From: Narthecium ossifragum
Lineage: Eukaryota > Streptophyta > Magnoliopsida > Dioscoreales > Nartheciaceae
Length of the DNA: 64,000 nucleotides
Direction of reading: 5' to 3'
Assembly: GCA_963920575.1 (NCBI GenBank)
Contig: OY986974.1
Coordinates: 20,939,042 to 21,003,041 of the forward strand
The position numbers and the translations under genes are program-made. A model generated the notes under the pieces. The model was given only the letters and a program-made list of their open reading frames with translations. It was not told the DNA's origin and ran no database searches. This document shows, in pieces, positions 57,444 to 64,000 of this stretch (its first letter is position 1; every line of letters begins with the position of its first letter).

Positions 57444-59771
57444 ATGACGTTTGGAGGTTCCGGAGGATCCAGCGTCGTTGGTGAGAAATTTCTCCCTTCT
57501 TCCTGCCCAATCTGGTTGATTAGGGTTTCTTAGAGGGTGTCCTGACTCCTGAGAATTTTTCTCGGACTTCTTGCAAGTATGCTTCGGGTCTTTGATGCGT
57601 TTGGTTTGTAATTCCATGTAATCGGTGATAGTTGTGGGAGAGAGAGTCGTTTGGGATTGAGTATATTTGCTTTAATTCCATCTATCATAAAAAGGAAGCC
57701 CTTTGCTGTATTAGTTTTATGATGTTAACTATTTTTGCTGAATCGATGCGCGTGATAGATTCGTGAGGCAAAGTTTTATTTTGCGTTCCGAGGGGCCGTT
57801 CCATTTGTTGGATTATGCGCTCCAATCTGTTCTTTGGTGGCTTTTTTTTTTTTTAATAGTATGCAAAGGGTGATTTAGGTTGTTTTCTATTTTGGTACAT
57901 TTGGTTGGTGACGTTCCATGTGAAAATGTGTGTTATTGTAATCAAAACTTTAGTTTTGTCAGTGAGAGGCTATGTTTGTCGTGCTTCAGCTGATAGGCAT
58001 ATAGAAATTGGAGAATGTTGATTGAGCAAATAATCTCTATCTCACAACAGAAGCTCATTCTTGTTTTCATCATGGTATGCCAGCCGATTTCTTCTATGAC
58101 AAGTGAAAATAGTAGATTCTGTAATCTTGTTCATATAGAAGAAGAGGAGCAGGAACATAAATATTGATTCATTCATGAATTCAATCGAATTCTCATGAAT
58201 GGTTGATACTGGCTATGTTGCTAGTACTTTTCCACTTTTCCAGAAATAGATAAAACGAAGAGGAGTTATGTAGAAAGGAAACCGAGCATAGTAAGAGTAT
58301 TCTAGGAAATAGAACTGGAATTTTGGACAGAGGTCTAGTCTAGTAACGTAGTTTTGAACACATCCATGGTGAATAAGGGATTCTTCCCCCGGATTATAAA
58401 TTGGTTCTTGAGATGAGGAATAATAGGCCGATATGCGTTTATGTCTATGCGTCTGTGTGCATGTGTTTTGTCTGGTCATGCACATGTTTGCTTTCTGGTG
58501 CATGCGTGTGTGCGTGAATGCATGTGTGTTGTTTATATCTGTGTATCATATTTACGAGGATTATCACTTTATTGCTGATAGCACTCAATGTTAATGCACA
58601 TTTATTGAGTTTTTGAGCAAAATTCTACAAAGGAATGTTTCGAGACAACTGAGATCAGCATCATATGGAATACTTCTCTGCTCTCTGTCCTTTGTGAAGA
58701 TATTTTACGTGAATTACTATTGCACATGTCCTTTAAAATGGTCTGTCCCTTATTGTGGTCCGATTACGTTTTTTGTGCTCAAGAAATTGGCTTTTCTGGT
58801 TGAATGCCTAAAACCCTGCTACGAACTGATATCTCGGGGATAGGTTACATGGGAAAAAATATTGACTCTACATCTTATGGACATCAGATTACTAGCCTCT
58901 GTGTGCTTTGTGTTGTATCACTGGGAAGTACTAACCAGAGGCCTGTGTGTTTGGCCTGTAAATTGTTTGCATATCTTGTATGTGACAGTTCTTGTATGCC
59001 TGGCTAATGCTGCTGGAAATTTTTTTCCTTGCCCTTTTTGCAGTTCCTCGGAACTTTAGGTTGTTAGAAGAACTTGAACGAGGTGAAAAGGGCATTGGAG
59101 ATGGGACTGTTAGTTACGGTATGGATGATGGAGACGACATCTACATGCGCTCGTGGACCGGCACAATAATTGGTCCACACAACGTAAAAATGATAGGTTT
59201 TTTACGATAGCTCTCGTTTATTATTACTTATACAATGTCAATAATGCATTACCAACATGCTCACCTGCAGACTGTTCATGAGGGCCGTATCTATCAGCTC
59301 AGGTTATTTTGTGACAAGGATTATCCTGAGAAGCCCCCCAGTATTCGGTTCCATTCAAGGATAAACATGGCTTTTGTCAATCATGAGACAGGAGTGGTAC
59401 TGAAATCCCCTCCCCCCCCTCCCTCTCTCTCTTTCCCTCCCTCTCTCTCGCTCCCTCCCTCCCTCTAGCCCCCACCCTACCCCCCTCTTTCGTGGGGCGC
59501 AGCTGTAGGAGATTAGGCCTCCAAAGCCACCACCACCACCCGCATTCACATTGCGGCCTTGTTTTCTGGGACAAGAAGTCTTTCCCATAAGTTCAGTAGT
59601 CTTAACTGCAATTTCATCAAATTAATGCAGGTGGAGCCTCACAAATTTAGCCTCCTGTCACACTGGCAACGGGAGTACACAATGGAAGATATTTTGACAG
59701 AGTTGAAGAAGGAAATGGCAGCTCCTTACAACCGGAAACTGGTCCAGCCTCCAGAAGGCACTTTCTTCTAG
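57444..59771 (+). CDS. UEV1: ubiquitin-conjugating enzyme E2 variant 1 (MMS2/UEV1)
   Basis: Four exons: 57444-57480, 59044-59183, 59271-59396, 59631-59771; GT-AG, phases agree, 444 nt, 147 aa (family 145-160). UEV proteins are E2 folds without the catalytic cysteine. With Ubc13 they build Lys63-linked ubiquitin chains in DNA damage tolerance and signalling. Visible features: [31 protein letters not shown] (where a catalytic E2 would have its own pattern), [12 protein letters not shown], and a C-terminus [21 protein letters not shown] to PPEGTFF. There is no cysteine at the E2 active-site position. Intron 1 is 1.56 kb. The first exon's [12 protein letters not shown] is typical of plant UEV1. 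No lesion seen. Confidence 0.95.
59407..59466. repeat. CT-rich low-complexity tract in UEV1 intron 3
   Basis: C- and CT-runs (CCCTCCCTCTCTCT type) about 10 bp after the 5' splice site. Confidence 0.9.
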
Positions 59772-60574
59772 CCCAGCAGGATTCACTTGTTACAGTCCCT
59801 GATGAAGGGCAGTTCTTGTGTCATGTAACGGTCGGATACTACTTTATTATGTGATATTTGGAATTAAAAATTGCTTACCTTAGTAAGCTGATGAAGATGT
59901 GCAATTAAGTGCATGAACAGTTGGATATGATAAGGTCTGGTATTGGCTTCTTAGTTCTCACATGTTCTTTGAATTGCTTTACTTGCCTGGCATAAGCTCG
60001 GGTTCGCTCTAGAGCGCGTGTTTTCGTTCATGTACAGTGCTTCATCCGGTGCAAGAAATAATGGTCGCTAGTTTTTTCAACTTGTGTTCCATGACTTTGT
60101 GAAAAGAATAAAAGCAATGAACATTATGTATTCCTTTTTTAATTTTTATTCTTTATTGTCGACTGCTGCTACAAGGCAATGTTGGATGGTGACATTTCAA
60201 TGATACAGATGTTGATCAATACAGGGGTTAAAGATGTTGATCTATGCCAATTCTCTTTGGATATGTAGGAAATGTGAGGGTCCCCTACTCTTTGCTAGAC
60301 TTCAGAACTCTGGTTCATCCCGCACTGAATAGATCCTTAAAGTTAGAGCAAAGCGAGCTGCTTTGCTTCTTATTTCCATGAATAGATCCAAATTTGCAGC
60401 TTAAAACACAAATGTTGCAATGGATATCCTGATACTAGGACGCAAGAAATGAACAATTTTTCAAGCAACTTTGATAAGCTAATCTGCACACAAGTTTGAG
60501 CAAAGAAAGCTGTTTTACCTCGTGTCATTGAAGCAACCATTTACATTTCACAGTAGTGACTCTGTTTCCCTTCG
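59772..60574. other. intergenic between convergent genes
   Basis: 3' flank of UEV1 and of the membrane-protein gene. AT-rich, no ORF supported. Confidence 0.5.
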
Positions 60575-61498
60575 TTACAAAATCACATCATCTTTACAAC
60601 TCAAAGCTGCTAACCAAACCAACAGGCCGTTCACCTTTCTCAACACACTGACGAAGATCAAAACCACGATTCCTCCAAATGCTAACTTATAAATCACGCT
60701 GCCTTCTGGAATGATCATAAGGTAAACGCAGTCGCTCAAGATAAAAATCCAGCTTATCGCTTCCAAAGTCAGCTTGATCATTAAACTCAGCTTCTCTTCT
60801 TCAAGAATCCTGCACACCATTCTTGAACAAAGAGTAGTCACATCGAGGAACGTCGTCAGAGACCACCCTTTGTATGTAACAAGCTTCCCTCCAACTAACA
60901 GAGCCTCCTTCATGCAGACACAGGAAGGACATTCACCAGAAAAGATAGACTTTGTCAAAGCTTCCAGCCCTGTGTAGAAAGGCAGGATGATGGAATCCAG
61001 GTACAAACTTGCATGAAGAATTCCAGAGATAGTTGAAGCTTTGAGTATCGCGTACTTTGTACGCCTCTCAGGCTGGTTCTCGAATGCCAGAGCTGAAACA
61101 TGAACAAGTAGAAGCATTGCAGGTCCCATGTGAATGAGAGGGAATGCTGTGTTGATTCTGTAACCCTTTGCAAGGCTCAGCAGGATCAATGGGAAGCCAA
61201 TCGGCCCCGAAGGCAAGAACAATCTTCTTCTTCTGAATTCGAATGCTAGGAAGGCCGAGGCCGAGACGAAGAAGGTGGCAACCGTGAAGAAGAGCACCAC
61301 AAAGTCCACCAGAGGAGGGTAGTCACCGGGGTAAGTGCTGTCACAGTAGTAGTAGTGGTAAGGGCAGTTGATGAGGTCTGAGGTCTCTTCGGCCTGCCAT
61401 CTTGTGCACTTGAAGAAGGTGGTTGTGATGTTCTCCAGAGCCTACTCATTCTTGAATCCTTGGTCCTGATCAGGTACCATTGCAAACCATCCATCCAT
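60575..61498 (-). pseudogene. multi-pass membrane protein with in-frame amber codon
   Basis: One frame of 308 codons from the ATG at 61496-61498 to the stop at 60575, broken only by TAG at codon 19 (61442-61444). The sequence after the TAG reads ENITTTFFKCTRWQAEETSD and a Cys/Tyr-rich stretch before the first membrane span, so the coding region once included it. From MDFVVLFF (61309) on there are about six or seven hydrophobic segments (FTVATFFVSASAFLAF, GPAMLLLVHVSALAF, AISWIFILSDCVYLMII, GGIVVLIFVSVL). Function unknown; it resembles an uncharacterised plant transmembrane family. If translation starts at the ATG ending at 61309 a 244-aa protein is possible, but it would lack the extracytosolic N-terminal part. 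Could also be a sequencing error. Confidence 0.65.
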
Positions 61499-62357
61499 AT
61501 TGTGTCTACCTAGCTAGGCTGCAAATCTTCTCTCTCCTCAAATTTCTAGACCAAATAGTTATCATGCAATCTTGAAGCTCCTAATCTGATGAAGTGTCAC
61601 TATAACTTGCAATCCCAGAGAAACAGATGGAGAAGGCTGAACTGTTCATCTGGGTATGATGACATAGATGCCCATTGACATTCTTGAAAACAACCAAGTT
61701 CAAGTAGTTCAAACGCCCGTAAATAAAAAGACACCATAGCAAGAAAGAATGTAAATGTTCTGCAAAACTGGCTTCAAAATTAAATATCATGAATGCAATT
61801 GTCCTTATTTCATGTCGGATATCATATGACTTCAAGTGGAGTAAGAGTTGCATAACATGCATATAAATTTAAGGCCTCTAACTTTGAACTTACCAACAAA
61901 GGGTAAAGAACAATTCATAATTATCTAATTACCATGCATAATGCTGATCAAGCTTGAGGTTTCCTACTTCCACCTTCGGATGCACCACAAAACAGCACAG
62001 AACATCTCATAAGTCCATGACTATCATACATAAATTTCAACATCAAGGTGTCATCCTCTTTCTTAATATGTCCATCAACTATTAAACTGACATCCATCAC
62101 AGAAACTATAATGCTAATAGAATTATATAATCTAAATAACTAAAAACCTTCTCAAAAGCTAAAGAAGTCCATTAATCACTAAAAAATCCACCTGACAAAC
62201 ATTTACATACCGAAAACAAAGCATTAACACATCCTCAATCGACAAGAAGCCATTTTTATCGAGATAAATCGCCTCCGTCAATCCATGTATCCAAGAATCC
62301 CGACAAAACCATACATCAAACCTAAAACACAAAGTGCTGGAGGAAACATGCAGATAC
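61499..62357. other. no further TFIIIA exons seen
   Basis: Downstream of the TFIIIA-like exon on the minus strand. I searched all minus frames for C2H2 fingers and saw none. AT-rich, short ORFs only. Confidence 0.5.
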
Positions 62358-62492
62358 CTCATGGTGAGATCGGATCAAGGACTTGTTGGATCTGCAAATC
62401 CCACAGTAATCGCAGTAACATCGCCGTATGCCCCTGAAAACGGGTTTCTTCTCCTCGACGTCAGCCCCTTTCTCTATCTCCATCTCGCCCAT
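62358..62492 (-). pseudogene. TFIIIA: orphan first exon of TFIIIA
   Basis: 45 codons from ATG 62490-62492 to a 5' splice site GAG|GTATCTG. GIRRCYCDYCGICRSNKSL matches the first finger of plant transcription factor IIIA, which binds 5S rRNA and its genes. The normal finger continues SLxRSHxLSHH; here it reads RSHHE, so about three residues are lost between the first histidine and the HH pair. The next eight fingers are absent from the 860 bp downstream, and another gene follows. It is either a duplicated exon or a gene whose later exons were lost. A TATA box lies at 62550-62558 on this strand. Confidence 0.65.
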
Positions 62493-62855
62493 GGACTCCT
62501 CCACGCGTCTTCCTGGAGGTATTAGGGCCGAAAGTGTTACAACCGATCGCTTTATATAGGTACGCAAATCGGGTCGGGTTGAGTTCTTAACCGCGAACCC
62601 GATCCGTCTATGACCAATGGGGTTGGTTGGAGCGGATTTTTCCAACCTCACCCCCATTATAACAAAGCAATTTGAGCCGAACTCAAACGTGATTCTCATA
62701 GGCTATATAGACCACACCGGTGGGTTACCTTTTTAAACGGACCCTAATTAGGAAATATCGGACGCAAACCCAATCCGACTCCGGGAATCCAGCGATAAAA
62801 AGGAGCTAAAACCCCCCAAAACTCTCTCCCGATACTTTCCTCTATCCCGTAAACC
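62493..62855. promoter_or_regulatory. shared (bidirectional) promoter region
   Basis: 363 bp between divergent starts. TATATAAAG reads leftward (62550-62558), about 60 bp before the TFIIIA-like ATG; TATATAG reads rightward (62703-62709), about 150 bp before the ankyrin ATG. Confidence 0.55.
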
Positions 62856-64000
62856 ATGGCTTCCGACGCTACCGCAGCGCTCGCAGGTCTTCCCTCGAAC
62901 CGAACGACGGTATTCTTTCCTCCGGTTTCTTGGATTTGTCTTCTTATTCTTTCTTTTTTTCATCTGGCTTCAGTCAGGCAAAAGGTTCAGGGGTTCCTCG
63001 AGGCCGCTCGCACCGGCGCCCTCGATGTCTTCAAGAGTGAGTTTTTACGAGTTTCTTTTGTGTTCTTATGTACTTTTAGATTGTCGGTCTTGGTTAGTTC
63101 TTTTATTAGGAATTCTTTTGTTTTAATCTGTTTTGATTATGGCGTTGCAGAATTGGCAATGCAGTTGGATGAGGGGAAGGGGCTGGCCGTGACGGTGTCC
63201 GACGTGAAGGATGCGAACAAGAGGACGGCACTTCACTTTGCGGCGAGAGAGGGGAGGATCGAGGTCTGCAAGTATTTGGTGGAGGAGCTCGGGCTTGATG
63301 TCAATGTTAGGGATGATGATGGTATACTTTTTTAATGCGTTGGATTGGATAACTACCTCCGGGTTCTTTTGGTTAGAGGGCTTATATAATAAATAGCTTT
63401 GTTAATTGTATCTGACTCTAAATTGGATATCATAATGAACTGGGACAAAAAGAGGTGATTTTGAATAAGTTCTGAACAAGATTGTGTGTTTTCCTTCATC
63501 AATTTGGAGAGAAACATTTAAACAATATTGCAGATTTAATATATAAACTGTGGAAGCGTTTGCGTAATAATCTAGGAAAGACATGGGAAGACCTCATAAG
63601 CAGATTTTGACAGTTTGCAGCTACCTGTTTATATATGGAGACAAAAGACACTGATATCGACATCCTCTCTCTCATGAAAGAATCATACCTTGCATCGATC
63701 ATGTAATAAGTGCCCACTTTTAGTGTATAGATCGAGGATGCAACTTGCTATTGCGTAAAATTTGCGATTATGCAATTATGTTGAATGAGGTGATGCAATT
63801 AAGTTGTCCAAGAAACATAGAGAATCACCTTAACTCATGGTTGTTGAAGTTTGGGTCAAGGATAATGCTTAATGGAGCTTGGTTGCCCTTGGGTGGGTTC
63901 GCAGATGGCATAAAAGGAGGTACTTGCTATTGGCTGTAAGCTAAAGGCTTTCCAAGTAGTGGTCTGTTTCGTCGATCATCTTGGACTAACAATTAGACTT
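62856..64000 (+). CDS. ankyrin-repeat protein, 5' part (runs off the window)
   Basis: Three exons visible: 62856-62886, 62974-63036, 63151-63321; the last ends at a GT splice site in phase 1 and the rest of the window is intron. The N-terminus MASDATAALAVRQKVQGF leads into FLEAARTGALDVFKKLA and then an ankyrin unit NKRTALHFAAREGRIEVCKYLVEELGLDVNVRDDDG. It resembles plant ankyrin proteins that end in TPR repeats (At3g04710-like), known as possible chaperone or scaffold proteins; the TPR part would lie to the right. The second exon start (62974) was chosen because it gives the VRQKVQ reading in phase. The later exons are needed to be sure. Confidence 0.8.

Noticed and set aside
59355..59588. 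ORFs on the minus strand in UEV1 intron 3
   Set aside because: CT-rich tract read backwards; intron of a well-supported gene.

Overview
This is plant nuclear DNA from a flowering plant. It holds intron-bearing genes for nitrite reductase (broken), a GABA-transporter-like permease, a chloroplast CRM splicing factor, a UEV1 ubiquitin-conjugating variant and an ankyrin protein. These lie among nested LTR retrotransposons, hAT elements, MITEs, a SINE and a LINE. I cannot name the species; a monocot is only an impression. One 200-base run of N is an assembly gap.

Layout. 1-37 kb is almost entirely transposon. A truncated nitrite reductase pseudogene (1-0.9 kb) is followed by a decayed Copia element (LTR, PBS, gag). 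That element is split by three solo LTRs: two of a long-LTR, probably Tekay/Del-like family at 2.8-5.6 and 7.7-10.2 kb, and one Tat/Retand-like LTR at 5.85-7.53 kb. Next come a decayed hAT (11.3-12.9 kb) and a plant-mobile-domain (PMD) pseudogene (12.9-18.3 kb), which was itself hit by a Tourist-like MITE and a 1.5-kb solo LTR. A gag-only Copia element follows (18.8-27.9 kb, TSD ATATG); a 3.9-kb hAT with an 8-bp TSD sits inside its 5' LTR. A near-complete 6.1-kb Copia element lies at 30.65-36.74 kb (TSD CTTTG). Its leader carries an array of small covarying hairpins and a tRNA-derived SINE.

From 39 kb the window is genic. A seven-exon permease (+) is followed by a nine-exon CFM3-like CRM protein (-). 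A LINE fragment and a patchwork of DNA transposons around a PPR fragment then lead to an unknown acidic protein (+) and a four-exon UEV1 gene (+). After these come a multi-pass membrane protein with an in-frame amber codon (-), an orphan first exon of TFIIIA (-), and the start of an ankyrin-repeat gene (+), which runs off the right edge.

The host genes do not form a pathway; they are ordinary plant neighbours. The best candidates for something undescribed are: the hairpin array in the Copia leader; the palindromic GGATCGATCC arrays that end exactly 64 bp before the TATA box in two unrelated LTRs; repeated polypurine tracts in the gag-only Copia; and a hAT transposase closed by three nonsense codons that all fit C-to-T decay. 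Exon borders were placed by eye from reading frame, GT-AG and family similarity.
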